Source: Nocardia brasiliensis ATCC 700358 (GTDB lineage Bacteria > Actinomycetota > Actinomycetes > Mycobacteriales > Mycobacteriaceae). From it: a stretch of 64,000 nt of DNA. A program made the position numbers and the translations under genes. The stretch covers positions 6,386,001 to 6,450,000 of the forward strand of contig NC_018681.1 of the NCBI RefSeq assembly GCF_000250675.2, given 5' to 3'. How positions within the stretch are numbered: position 1 is the stretch's first letter; each line of letters opens with the position of its first letter. Shown one piece after another: positions 43,759-52,292 of this stretch. Below the pieces are notes generated by a model, which made no database searches, was not told the origin of the DNA, and saw nothing but the letters and a program-made list of their open reading frames with translations.

Positions 43759-44897
43759 CAGATTCCCTTCCGCTGCGCGGCCGGGCCGCCTGCCATGAGA
43801 CCGGCGAACCGGTCGAAGAGGTACGCGGCGTCGTGCGGGCCCGCGGCGGCCTCCGGGTGGTACTGCACCGAGAACGCGCGGCCGTCGACCAGCCGGACGC
43901 CCTCGACGGTGCCGTCGTTGGCGCACACGTGGCTCACCTCGGCCTTGCCGAACGGGGTGTCGAACTGTTCGCCCTGCTCGCCCTCCAGCGCGAACCCGTG
44001 GTTCTGCGCGGTGATCGAGATGCGCCCGGTCTCGTACTCGACGACCGGGATGTTGATGCCGCGGTGGCCGAACTTCATCTTGTAGGTGTCGCGGCCCAGT
44101 GCGCGGCCCAGGATCTGGTTGCCGAAGCAGATGCCGAACAGCGGCAGCCCGCGCTCCAGCACGCCCTTGGTCAGCGCGACCGCGCCGTCCTGGGTGGCCG
44201 GGTCGCCGGGACCGTTGGACAGGAACACCCCGTCCGGGTTCAGGTCCAGGATCTGCTCGAGCGGCGCGTTCGACGGCACCACGTGCACCCGCATGCCGCG
44301 CTCGGCGAACATGCGCGGGGTGTTGGTCTTGATGCCGAGATCGACCGCGACCACGGTGAAGCGCCGTTCGCCGGTCGGCTCGATGGTGTACACCGCGTCG
44401 GTGCTCACCTCCTCGGCTAGATCGGCACCGAGCATCGACGGCTGGCCGGTGACCCGGGCCAGCAGCTCGTCGGTGTCCGCGAGCGCCGGTCCGGAGAAGA
44501 TGCCCGCCTTCATCGAGCCGCGGGTGCGCAGGTGCCGCACGAGCGCGCGGGTGTCGACCCCGGCGATGCCGACGATGTCCTGACGCTGCATCGCCTCGGG
44601 CAGCGTGGTGGTGGCGCGCCAGTTGGACGCGCGCCGCGCGGGATCACGCACCACATAGCCGGCGACCCAGATCTTGCCGGACTCGTCGTCCTCGTCGTTC
44701 CAGCCGGTGTTGCCGATCTGCGGCGCCGCGGCGACCACGATCTGGCGGTGATAGCTGGGGTCGGTGAGGGTCTCCTGGTAGCCGGTCATCGCGGTGCAGA
44801 ACACCGCCTCGCCGAGCGTCTCGCCCACGGCGCCGTAGGCCGCGCCGCGGAACACCCGGCCGTCCTCCAGCACCAGAGCAGCTGCTTGCTGTGTCAT
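43758..44897 (-). CDS. carA: Carbamoyl-phosphate synthase small subunit
   Basis: A glutamine amidotransferase that feeds ammonia to CarB. The 379-aa protein has the N-terminal CPSase domain (LVLEDGRVFRGAAYG, TGYQETLTDPSYH) and a C-terminal class I GATase domain with nucleophile Cys in LFGICFGNQILG and the catalytic pair in VQYHPEAAAGP. ATG at 44897 overlaps the stop of the upstream PH-like gene (ATGA), and its own stop overlaps carB, so the three are translationally coupled. Confidence 0.97.
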
Positions 44898-45415
44898 CCC
44901 TCGTCGTCTCCCGTCGTCGTGCTGGTCTGTTCGCTCGGCAGGCCCCGCGTCCAAGCCGGGTACACCGACTTGTCGTCACCCCGGAAACCGGTATCGATCT
45001 CGGTCCCGGTGGGCAGCTGCCAGCGAATCACCAGCACACCATCCTGTGTCATTACTTTCCCCGCATGCCCGCGCTCGGTGCGCACCGCGGTGACGGACTC
45101 CTGCGGAATCCAGATCACCGTCGCGCCGTCACGCTCGAGCAGAATCCCCCGTTCGAACCGGGTCAGCTCCGCGGTGGCGCGGAAACCCAGGTCGCCCACC
45201 GTGATCCGGTCCTGCCAGCTCGGCGCGATGGTGCTGCCGAGGTAGAGGCCGGTGGTCGGCTCCAGCACCTGCGCGCCGAGATCGGCGGGCACGGTGGGCA
45301 GTTCGCCGATCCGGTCCGTCTGCCGCGCCGCCCGGTTCTGCCAGCCTCGATACATCAACCAGACGCACAAAGCGAACAGCGCGAGCAGGCCGATCACCCA
45401 CAGCGTTCTTTCCAC
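44894..45415 (-). CDS. Membrane-anchored PH-like protein of the pyr operon
   Basis: A 173-aa protein with one N-terminal transmembrane helix (LWVIGLLALFALCVWLMYRG) and a soluble domain (GSTIAPSWQDRITVGDLGFR, then ATVIWIPQESVTAVRTERG). It corresponds by position to M. tuberculosis Rv1382, between pyrC and carA. It abuts pyrC and overlaps carA by 4 nt, so it is made with the pyrimidine enzymes, but its function is unknown; a membrane tether is one possibility. Confidence 0.85.
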   Translation of the reverse strand: MERTLWVIGLLALFALCVWLMYRGWQNRAARQTDRIGELPTVPADLGAQVLEPTTGLYLGSTIAPSWQDRITVGDLGFRATAELTRFERGILLERDGATVIWIPQESVTAVRTERGHAGKVMTQDGVLVIRWQLPTGTEIDTGFRGDDKSVYPAWTRGLPSEQTSTTTGDDEG

Positions 45416-46729
45416 TTACGGACCTCCTGTGCCCTGCGGTGCCGCTTTGCCCTCGCGGGCGGTTACTCGTCCCCTGAGCAACGTCGTCGTCACTCGGGCC
45501 GGAAACGTCATGTCCTCGAACGGGGTGTTGTTCGAGATGCTGGCGAGTTCCTTCGCGCGCACCGTCCAGGTGGCGTCCGGGTCGACCAGCGTCAGGTTCG
45601 CGGGCTCGCCGACCTCGATCGGCCTGCCGTGCTCGTCGAGCCCGACGATCGCGGCGGGCTGCTCGCTCATCACGCGGGCCACGCCGCGCCAGTCCAGCAG
45701 GCCGGGCTGCACCATGGTCTGCACGATGATCGACAGCGCGGTCTCCAGGCCGAGCATGCCGGGGCGTGCGGCAGCGAACTCGCAGCACTTGTCCTGTTCG
45801 GCGTGCGGGGCGTGATCGGTGGCGACGCAGTCGATCACGCCGTCGGCCAGGGCCTGGCGCAGCGCGGCCGCGTCGGAGGCCTCGCGCAGCGGCGGGTTGA
45901 CCTTGTTGACCGCGTCGTAGGTCTCCAGGCGCGAGTCGTCCAGCAGCAGATGATGCGGGGTGACCTCGGCGGTGATCGAGATACCTTGTGCCTTGGCCCA
46001 TTTCACCAGCTCGACGGTGCCCGCGGTGGAGGCGTGGCAGATGTGCACGCGCGCACCGGCATCGCGGGCGAGCAGCGCGTCGCGCGCCACGATCGACTCC
46101 TCGGCCGCCCGCGGCCAGCCGGCCAGGCCGAGCCGGGCCGCGGTCGGGCCCTCGTGCGCGATCGCGCCGACGGTGAGCCGCGGCTCCTCCGCGTGCTGGG
46201 CGATCAGCACACCGAGCGTGTTCGCGTATTCCAGCGCGCGCCGCATCAGCAGCGGATCGTAGACACAGTGGCCGTCGTCGGAGAACATCCGCACCGCGCC
46301 GGCACCCGCTGCCATGGTGCCCATTTCGGCGAGCTGCTTGCCCGCGAGCCCGACCGTGACCGCACCCACCGGGTACACGTCGACCAGGCCGACCTCCTGC
46401 CCGCGCCGCCACACGTGATCGGTGACCACCACCGAGTCGGCGACCGGGTTGGTGTTGGCCATCGCGAACACCGCGGTGTAACCGCCCAACGCGGCTGCGG
46501 CGGAACCGGATTCGATCGTCTCGGTATCCTCGCGGCCGGGTTCGCGCAGATGCGTGTGCAGGTCGACGAAACCGGGCAGCAGGATCTGACCCGCGGCGTC
46601 GATGATCTCGGCGTCCGCACCCGCGGCCACGCCGGCGCCGATCGCGGCGATCACGCCGTCGCGCACCAGCACATCCACCGGCTCGCCCTCGCCGTAGACC
46701 CGCGTTCCCCTGATCAGCAATTCACTCAT
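45416..46729 (-). CDS. pyrC: Dihydroorotase
   Basis: Cyclises carbamoyl aspartate to dihydroorotate; a zinc amidohydrolase. The 437-aa protein has the metal motif VDLHTHLREPG, TNPVADS, the metal-binding His of ICHASTAGTV and CVATDHAPH (catalytic Asp). It is a class I enzyme, as expected in actinobacteria. ATG at 46729 (MSELLIRG) matches relatives and has GAAGG upstream. An in-frame GTG at 46753 overlaps the pyrB stop and has a good GGAGG, so an 8-residue longer form is possible. Confidence 0.96.
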   Translation of the reverse strand: MSELLIRGTRVYGEGEPVDVLVRDGVIAAIGAGVAAGADAEIIDAAGQILLPGFVDLHTHLREPGREDTETIESGSAAAALGGYTAVFAMANTNPVADSVVVTDHVWRRGQEVGLVDVYPVGAVTVGLAGKQLAEMGTMAAGAGAVRMFSDDGHCVYDPLLMRRALEYANTLGVLIAQHAEEPRLTVGAIAHEGPTAARLGLAGWPRAAEESIVARDALLARDAGARVHICHASTAGTVELVKWAKAQGISITAEVTPHHLLLDDSRLETYDAVNKVNPPLREASDAAALRQALADGVIDCVATDHAPHAEQDKCCEFAAARPGMLGLETALSIIVQTMVQPGLLDWRGVARVMSEQPAAIVGLDEHGRPIEVGEPANLTLVDPDATWTVRAKELASISNNTPFEDMTFPARVTTTLLRGRVTAREGKAAPQGTGGP

Positions 46730-46749
46730 GACGCCTTCGCTGTCCGTCC

Positions 46750-47709
46750 TCACGCGATCGCCTCCTGGGTACCGACCAGCAGCCGGAACAGGACGGCCAT
46801 CCGCATGTGCACTCCGTTGGTCACCTGCTGCAGGATCGCGGACTTCGGCGAATCCGCCACCGGCGACGCGATTTCCATGCCGCGCAACATCGGGCCCGGA
46901 TGCAGCACCACCGCGTGCTCGTCCAGCAGCGCCATCCGGCGCTCGGACAAGCCGTAGTTGATCGAGTACTCGCGGGCCGACGGGAAGAACCCGCCGTTCA
47001 TCCGCTCCGCCTGCACCCGCAGCATGAGCACCGCGTCCGCGCCCGGCAATTCGGCGTCGAGCGAGTGCGCGACCCGCGCGGGCCAGCTGTCCGCGCCCAC
47101 CGGGAGCAGCGTGCGCGGCGCGACCAGCACCACCTCCGCACCAAGGGTATTGAGCAGGAAGACATTCGAGCGTGCCACCCGGCTGTGCAGGATGTCGCCG
47201 ACGATCACGACCCGCTTGCCCTCGATATCGCCGAGCCGCTGGCGCAGCGTGAGCGCGTCCAGCAGCGCCTGCGTCGGATGCTGATGCGTGCCGTCACCCG
47301 CGTTGATGATCGCCGGGCCCGACGTGCGGCCGGACTGCACCGCCCAGGCATCCATCCAGCGCGCGATCTGGTGTGCCGCACCGGAAGCCGGATGCCGGAC
47401 GATCAACGCGTCCGCGCCCGCCGCGTGCAAGGTGAGCGCGGTGTCCCGCAGCGACTCACCCTTGGACACCGACGAACTACTGGCGCTCACATTGATCACG
47501 TCGGCGCTCATCCACTTGCCCGCCACCTCGAACGACACCCGGGTGCGCGTGGAGTTCTCGTAGAACACCGTCATCACCGTGCGACCGCGCAAGGTCGGCA
47601 GCTTGTGCACCTCACGGCCGAGCAGCGCCTGCTCGAAACGTTCGGCCTCGTCGAGCAGGGCCGTCGCGCCGGCGCGATCCAGATCAGTGACCGTCAAAAG
47701 ATGTCTCAC
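46750..47709 (-). CDS. pyrB: Aspartate carbamoyltransferase catalytic subunit
   Basis: Joins carbamoyl phosphate and aspartate, the committed step of pyrimidine synthesis. The 319-aa protein shows the carbamoyl-phosphate loop YENSTRTRVSFE, INAGDGTHQHPTQALLD, VGDILHSRVARS and the aspartate-side HPGPMLRGMEI. No pyrI regulatory subunit is adjacent, as is usual for Gram-positive enzymes. GTG at 47709 overlaps the pyrR stop (GTGA), preceded by AGGAGG. Confidence 0.97.
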   Translation of the reverse strand: MRHLLTVTDLDRAGATALLDEAERFEQALLGREVHKLPTLRGRTVMTVFYENSTRTRVSFEVAGKWMSADVINVSASSSSVSKGESLRDTALTLHAAGADALIVRHPASGAAHQIARWMDAWAVQSGRTSGPAIINAGDGTHQHPTQALLDALTLRQRLGDIEGKRVVIVGDILHSRVARSNVFLLNTLGAEVVLVAPRTLLPVGADSWPARVAHSLDAELPGADAVLMLRVQAERMNGGFFPSAREYSINYGLSERRMALLDEHAVVLHPGPMLRGMEIASPVADSPKSAILQQVTNGVHMRMAVLFRLLVGTQEAIA

Positions 47710-48341
47710 GACTCCACCTCCTGCCGCAGATAAACCCCGTCCCGCCCGTCGTGTTCGGTGAGCAGGACCGAGATGTCCTCGGCGCGGGAGGTGGGCACGT
47801 TCTTGCCGACGTAGTCGGCGCGAATCGGGAGTTCGCGGTGGCCGCGGTCGATGAGCACCGCGAGTTGCACGGCGCGGGGGCGGCCGAGGTCGCGCAGCCC
47901 GTCGAGGGCGGAGCGCACGGTGCGGCCGGAGAACAGCACGTCGTCGACGAGCACGACCAGCGCGTCCTCGATCCCGCCCTCGGGCACCGAGGTGCGCTCC
48001 AGCGGCCGGTGTGGCCGGGTGCGCAGGTCGTCGCGGTAGAGGGTGATGTCGAGCGAGCCGAGCGCGGGCCGGACACCGGAGAATTCCTCGATCTTGTCCG
48101 TCAGCCGCGCGGCCAGCGAGGTGCCGCGGGTGGGAATGCCGATCAGCACCACGCGCGGGGCGTCGGTGGCGCCCGCGTCCAACGCGGTCTTCTCGATGAT
48201 CTGGTGCGCGATCCGCGCGATGGTCCGACTGACATCGGAAGCCGACAACAGCTCCCGTCCTGCCCCCACCCATTCCGGGGTGTGTCGCTGCGATGTCTCG
48301 GCAGCGCCGGACTCGGCGGCCCGATCTTCGGGCACAGCCAT
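47706..48341 (-). CDS. pyrR: PyrR, pyrimidine operon regulator / uracil phosphoribosyltransferase
   Basis: UMP-responsive RNA-binding regulator of the pyr operon with weak uracil phosphoribosyltransferase activity. The 211-aa protein has the PRPP loop LVVLVDDVLFSGRTVRSAL, LIGIPTRGTSLA and the family ending HDGRDGVYL. The ~25-residue N-terminal extension is usual in mycobacteria and relatives. It is the first gene of pyrR-B-C-PH-carA-carB-pyrF. Its own start lies just after a PyrR-binding-loop-like sequence, so it should regulate its own translation and that of the operon. Confidence 0.95.
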   Translation of the reverse strand: MAVPEDRAAESGAAETSQRHTPEWVGAGRELLSASDVSRTIARIAHQIIEKTALDAGATDAPRVVLIGIPTRGTSLAARLTDKIEEFSGVRPALGSLDITLYRDDLRTRPHRPLERTSVPEGGIEDALVVLVDDVLFSGRTVRSALDGLRDLGRPRAVQLAVLIDRGHRELPIRADYVGKNVPTSRAEDISVLLTEHDGRDGVYLRQEVES

Positions 48342-48344
48342 GCC

Positions 48345-48380
48345 GACCTCCTTCCCCGCCTCACGGGACGGTCCGTTAAA
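48345..48380 (-). promoter_or_regulatory. PyrR-binding loop overlapping the pyrR Shine-Dalgarno
   Basis: On the minus strand the leader reads GTCCCGTGAGGC followed by GGGGAAGGAGG and the pyrR ATG. The first part fits the PyrR recognition pattern UCCNGNGAGGC, with CCCG/CGGG able to pair around it. The overlap with GGAGG implies UMP-PyrR repression of translation, as described for Mycobacterium smegmatis. Confidence 0.75.
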
Positions 48381-48431
48381 GGATGTCTTACGGCAAGCAG
48401 CGTAACAGCGGCCGCAGCGGGGCTTTCACCT

Positions 48432-48481
48432 GGTATAGGCGGTGTGAGCGGTGCCACGGACCGGTTGTGAGCGGTGCCACG
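48432..48481 (-). promoter_or_regulatory. pyr operon promoter candidate with 16-bp direct repeats
   Basis: TATACC (48437-48432, minus) is a plausible -10. TGTGAGCGGTGCCACG (plus strand) occurs at 48443-48458 and 48466-48481, 23 bp apart, around the expected -35, suggesting a regulator-binding site. Confidence 0.45.
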
Positions 48482-48593
48482 CGGCCGATCCGATATGCCG
48501 GTTTCACCGGGAAGATATATGCGTAACCGACAGTAGCGCTAAATAGGGCGATGTGACACGCTACATAGGAAGCCGCGAACCACGGGAGGGTCA

Positions 48594-49460
48594 ATGGCGA
48601 CCGACATCTCAGCCGACGAGTCCAGCCGGATCACCACGTTCCAGCGCGCTGGTCTGGTGTTCCCGGTGCGTGATACCGGTCCGCGCACCGGCGAACCAGT
48701 ACTGCTACTGCACGGCTGGCCGCAGGATTCGCGCAGCTGGACGCCGGTGGCGCAATTGCTGAACAAGGCCGGCTACCGGACCTTCGCGCCGGATCTGCGT
48801 GGCGCCAGCCCGACCGCGGCACCCCGCAGCCGCCGGGCGTACCGCATGGACGAACTGGCCGCCGACGTCGAGGCGATGATCGAGCAGATCGGGCGCCCCA
48901 CGCACGTGGTCGGTCACGACTGGGGTGCCGTGGCCGCGTGGGCGGCCGGGATCACGATGCAGGATCGCCTGCTCTCGCTGTCGGCGCTGTCCGTACCGCA
49001 TCCCGGCGCGTTCGCCCGCGCGATGGTGACCAGCAAGCAGGGGCTGGCGTCCTGGTACATGTACCTCTTCCAGCTGCCGCTGCTCCCCGAGCTACTGCTG
49101 CGTTCCGGCTTGTTCCCCCAATTGCTCCGGCGGACAGGGCAATCCGCAGAGGTCGCCGCCCGCGACAGCGCACGCGTGCGAGACCGGGCGATCGCCCGCG
49201 GCGGGCTGAACTGGTATCGCGGAATGCCTTTCGGCTCACCCCGGATGCTGCGTGGACATGTCACCGCGCCGGTGTTGCAGATCTGGAGCGACGGCGACAC
49301 CGCAGTGCTCGACACCGGGAACAAACTGTGCGCGCGCTACGCGGACGGCCCTTTCCGGCTCGAGGTCCTACCCGGCGTTTCGCACTGGATTCCCGAGGAG
49401 GCACCGGAACCGACGAGCCGGTTGCTCGTCGAACATTTCGCGACGAGCAGCGCGCGCTGA
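48594..49460 (+). CDS. Alpha/beta hydrolase, epoxide hydrolase-like
   Basis: A 288-aa cytoplasmic hydrolase with an Asp nucleophile. The oxyanion motif LLLHGWPQDSRSW (residues ~37-49) and the elbow VVGHDWGAVAAW (Asp instead of Ser) are those of epoxide hydrolases and haloalkane dehalogenases. A helical cap follows, then LQIWSDGDTAV (acid) and GVSHWIPEEAPE (His). The substrate is not predictable; epoxide or ester hydrolysis is most likely. ATG at 48594 has GGGAGGG upstream. It is divergent from the pyr operon. Confidence 0.88.
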   Translation: MATDISADESSRITTFQRAGLVFPVRDTGPRTGEPVLLLHGWPQDSRSWTPVAQLLNKAGYRTFAPDLRGASPTAAPRSRRAYRMDELAADVEAMIEQIGRPTHVVGHDWGAVAAWAAGITMQDRLLSLSALSVPHPGAFARAMVTSKQGLASWYMYLFQLPLLPELLLRSGLFPQLLRRTGQSAEVAARDSARVRDRAIARGGLNWYRGMPFGSPRMLRGHVTAPVLQIWSDGDTAVLDTGNKLCARYADGPFRLEVLPGVSHWIPEEAPEPTSRLLVEHFATSSAR

Positions 49461-49480
49461 TCCACTGGGGCGCAACACCA

Positions 49481-49867
49481 TCACTCGGCGACACTCTCCG
49501 CGTCGGCGTCGAACAGACACTGCACCAGCTTGTCCGCGACGTCTCGCTCGCTCGCTTCGGCGACACCCCCGGCGCCGACCGCGTCGACGCACGCCCGCGC
49601 CCGGTCCGCGTCCTGCTTGAATCGGCGGTTCTCGGTGCCGTCCTCGATCCGCTGGTCGATCTCGTTCTGCACGCAACGCACGAATAAGTCTGTGCCCCAA
49701 CCGGCGTCGCGTATTTGATGGACGCATAAACGCACGGCGGGTTTGAAGACTTTGCCCGGCTCCACGGTTCCGGCTTCGGCGACCGCCGCCGCGGCCAGCA
49801 GCATTCCGGTCAGTGCCGTGGCGACGGCGAACGGCACGACGGAAAGTTTGCGACCTGCAGCGGACAT
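49481..49867 (-). CDS. Small secreted four-cysteine protein
   Basis: An exported protein of 128 aa with a clear signal peptide (LSVVPFAVATALTGMLLAAAAV, probable cleavage after AEA near residue 32). The mature ~96 residues contain four cysteines (RLCVHQIR, VRCVQNEI, RACVDAV, VQCLFDA), which could form two disulfides in a helical fold. Start at 49867, preceded by AAGGAG. I do not recognise the family. Convergent with the alpha/beta hydrolase; function unknown. Confidence 0.7.
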   Translation of the reverse strand: MSAAGRKLSVVPFAVATALTGMLLAAAAVAEAGTVEPGKVFKPAVRLCVHQIRDAGWGTDLFVRCVQNEIDQRIEDGTENRRFKQDADRARACVDAVGAGGVAEASERDVADKLVQCLFDADAESVAE

Positions 49868-50154
49868 CCCGGCTCCTTCATCGACGAGCATTTCGGCGCA
49901 GCACCTACGGCCGCACCACAATTCGGGGACTGATATCGCGTATTCGACGCCGCGACACTTCCGGATGGGCGCAACCACAGCTTCGCCACAGGCGATGTAG
50001 GACCTGTCCGCATCGGGGATACCCCTGCCTACATCTCTGGTATGGCCCGGCATACGCCGCTGAGACGATGCCCCGAGCCTGCGCCGTGCACAACACTGAG
50101 AGCGCCCCGCGGATGGCGCGGCAAAGGTGCGCAGTCGAACGAGGAGCCGGACAA

Positions 50155-50355
50155 ATGGCACAGCAAGAATGGCAAGGGACCGTGGTCGAGAAGTCGCGCG
50201 GACTGCTGGACGGGGCGAATCTCTATCGCCGCCTGGTCGTGCGGCTGGACGACGGCAGCACCATCAAAGTGCGGGTGAATCGCGCATTGTGGAATTCGCT
50301 CGAACCGGGCGATTCGGTATCCAAACAGGCCGGAGCCGACCCCACGAAGGACTGA
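50155..50355 (+). CDS. Small DUF7489-like protein
   Basis: A basic, soluble 66-aa protein beginning MAQQEWQGTVVEKSRGLL, followed by YRRLVVRLDDGSTIKVRV and LWNSLEPGDSV. The pattern of a small beta-barrel with a GDxVxK-like end fits the DUF7489 family as I recall it. ATG at 50155 has GAGGAG 8-9 nt upstream. Monocistronic; function unknown. Confidence 0.65.
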   Translation: MAQQEWQGTVVEKSRGLLDGANLYRRLVVRLDDGSTIKVRVNRALWNSLEPGDSVSKQAGADPTKD

Positions 50356-50439
50356 GCCACAGCGACGTTCTCAGCCCGTTCAACAGTCGAGGCGAGAAAC
50401 CGCTAGCACATATGTTCGATCGACGGTACTGTCGGCAGC

Positions 50440-51066
50440 ATGTCGACACCGTTGCAGGGATCACTGCTCGACGGGTTCGGTGACACCGAATTCGGGTCGC
50501 TGCGGCATGCGCGCCGCACGACTTTGGACCACGGCGCCTGGGTGGACGTGCTGCCCGGCTGGCTGTCCGGCGCCGACGCACTGTTCGAGCGGCTGGTCGA
50601 CGACGTGCCATGGAAGGCCGAACGCCGGCCGATGTACGACCGCGTCGTCGACGTCCCCCGCCTGCTCAAGTTCTACGAGGAACACGAACCACTCCCCGAT
50701 CCGGCGCTGGCCGATGCGCGCCAAGCCCTCACCGAGCACTATCACCGGGAACTCGGCGAGCCGTTCCGCACGGCCGGGCTCTGCTACTACCGCGACGGCC
50801 AGGACAGCGTCGCCTGGCACGGCGATACTTTCGGCCGCGGCGCCACCCACGACACCATGGTCGCGATCGTCTCCGTCGGCGCGCCCCGCGCGCTACTGCT
50901 GCGTCCCCGCGGCGGCGGCGAAAGCCTGCGCTTCCAAGTGGGTCACGGCGATCTGCTCGTGATGGGCGGCTCCTGCCAGCGCACCTGGGAACACGCGGTG
51001 CCCAAAACCCGGCGCTCCGCCGGCCCGCGGATCAGCATCCAGTTCCGTCCCCGCGGCGTGCGCTGA
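50440..51066 (+). CDS. AlkB-like 2-oxoglutarate/Fe(II) dioxygenase
   Basis: A DNA or RNA alkylation-repair dioxygenase of 208 aa. Iron ligands are visible as SVAWHGDTFG (HxD) and TWEHAVPKT (distal His), and the 2-oxoglutarate arginines as GPRISIQFRPR. The substrate lid YDRVVDVPRLLKFYEE and LCYYRDGQDSVAWHGD resemble the actinobacterial AlkB group. ATG at 50440 follows TACTGT by 7 nt (leaderless). It stands alone, without ada or alkA. Confidence 0.9.
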   Translation: MSTPLQGSLLDGFGDTEFGSLRHARRTTLDHGAWVDVLPGWLSGADALFERLVDDVPWKAERRPMYDRVVDVPRLLKFYEEHEPLPDPALADARQALTEHYHRELGEPFRTAGLCYYRDGQDSVAWHGDTFGRGATHDTMVAIVSVGAPRALLLRPRGGGESLRFQVGHGDLLVMGGSCQRTWEHAVPKTRRSAGPRISIQFRPRGVR

Positions 51067-51127
51067 CGTGTGAGCCCGGTGACACGCGGTTGACCTGAAC
51101 CTCCGTTCAGGTTGGAAGCTGATTCCC

Positions 51128-51577
51128 ATGAACGCGAAGACTTTTGAGCCGCCGGTCCTCGGTGACACGAGCACCGACCACAGCGCCGATATCGCTGATA
51201 TCGAGCAGATCGTCACGAACGTGCAGACCGCCTACAACACCAACGACGCCGAGTTGATGACCGCCGACTTCGCGGCGAATGCCATGGTGGTCAACGCAAT
51301 GGGCGCGTTGCTGACCGGTCGCGCCGACCTACTGGCCGCGAATCGCGCGGGCTTGGCCGGTTTTCTGCAGGACCAGTACGTCCGCTACGAGGTCACCGAC
51401 ATCACTTTCCTGCGCCCCGATGTCGCCATCGCCCATAAGGTCGCCCGCGCGACCACCTCCGACGGCGAACTGATCGACGCGGACCCCGCGATGATCGCGC
51501 TCTATGTGCTGGTCAAGGAGAACGGCCGCTGGTGGACCGCCGCCCGGCAGAACACGCTCATCCCGCAACCCGATTGA
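51128..51577 (+). CDS. SnoaL/DUF4440-like (SgcJ/EcaC family) protein
   Basis: A soluble 149-aa protein with a cone-shaped NTF2-like fold. Typical segments are IADIEQIVTNVQTAYNTNDAELMTADF near the N-terminus, read here only as its pattern, then VVNAMGALLTGRADLL and ALYVLVKENGRWWTAARQNT at the C-terminus. Members act as small isomerases, hydrolases or binding proteins; no activity can be assigned. The stop overlaps the convergent membrane-protein gene by 20 bp. Confidence 0.75.
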   Translation: MNAKTFEPPVLGDTSTDHSADIADIEQIVTNVQTAYNTNDAELMTADFAANAMVVNAMGALLTGRADLLAANRAGLAGFLQDQYVRYEVTDITFLRPDVAIAHKVARATTSDGELIDADPAMIALYVLVKENGRWWTAARQNTLIPQPD

Positions 51578-52238
51578 CCACGGCGGCCGGGCGCGCTGCT
51601 CGCCACGCAACGATCGCGACCGCCACAGTCCACAGCCAGGTGAGGATCGTGAACGGCACGACGACGGCGAATTCGACGAGCAGCGCACCGACCAGCCACC
51701 CGAGGCCCGCGATGACGCCCACCCAACCGAGCCAGCGCGGCATGCGCACCGAGCGGGTGCAGACGTAACCCGCCAGCAGGACGGCCGCACCGAGCAGCGC
51801 CTGCGCGGTGAACGCGATGCTGCCGAGCACGATCAGGATCGTTTCGGTTCGTTCCAGAATGGCCGCGCGATCCGCGCCTGCCGCAAAGTACTGCTCGGCC
51901 GCGGTGGGCAGCCCGAACGCGTGCAGGCTGAAATACACCGCGAATGTCGCTGCGGCCGTGGTGAATACGATGCCGAGCAGCTGCCGAGCCCAGGCGGGTA
52001 CGGCTGCCACCTCGGCCAGCGCGGCGAAGCCGAACGCCCAGAGGATCACCGCGGCGATGTTGACCAGGTGCCCGAGCCGCCAGGACGGCCGCGCTCGCAC
52101 ATATTCGAGGGTCGCGGACGCGGACTCGATCGGCGGATTGCCGTGCAGCGCACTCGGAAGTATGTAGAGCAACGTACCGACGAGCAGGACACCGGCCGCC
52201 CATCGCCACGTCGTCTCGCTGTACCGGATTTCAGTCAT
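51558..52238 (-). CDS. Six-helix membrane protein (DUF4386-like)
   Basis: A 226-aa integral membrane protein with six predicted transmembrane helices (about residues 12-30, 55-75, 85-105, 120-145, 155-178 and 182-205). The N-terminal half resembles DUF4386-type proteins; function unknown. ATG at 52238 has GGGAGG upstream. It is divergent from a PadR regulator across only 54 bp, which contain a strong palindromic operator, so it is the probable target of that regulator. Confidence 0.75.
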   Translation of the reverse strand: MTEIRYSETTWRWAAGVLLVGTLLYILPSALHGNPPIESASATLEYVRARPSWRLGHLVNIAAVILWAFGFAALAEVAAVPAWARQLLGIVFTTAAATFAVYFSLHAFGLPTAAEQYFAAGADRAAILERTETILIVLGSIAFTAQALLGAAVLLAGYVCTRSVRMPRWLGWVGVIAGLGWLVGALLVEFAVVVPFTILTWLWTVAVAIVAWRAARPAAVVNRVAG

Positions 52239-52256
52239 GGTTCCTCCCGGCACCAT

Positions 52257-52277
52257 ATTAGTCATAATATGACTAAT
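52257..52277. promoter_or_regulatory. PadR operator, 21-bp palindrome
   Basis: ATTAGTCAT-AAT-ATGACTAAT with perfect 9-bp arms lies midway in the 54-bp space between the membrane-protein gene and padR, next to the padR -10 candidate TAAAGT (52281-52286). Confidence 0.85.
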
Positions 52278-52292
52278 CGGTAAAGTCATCCC

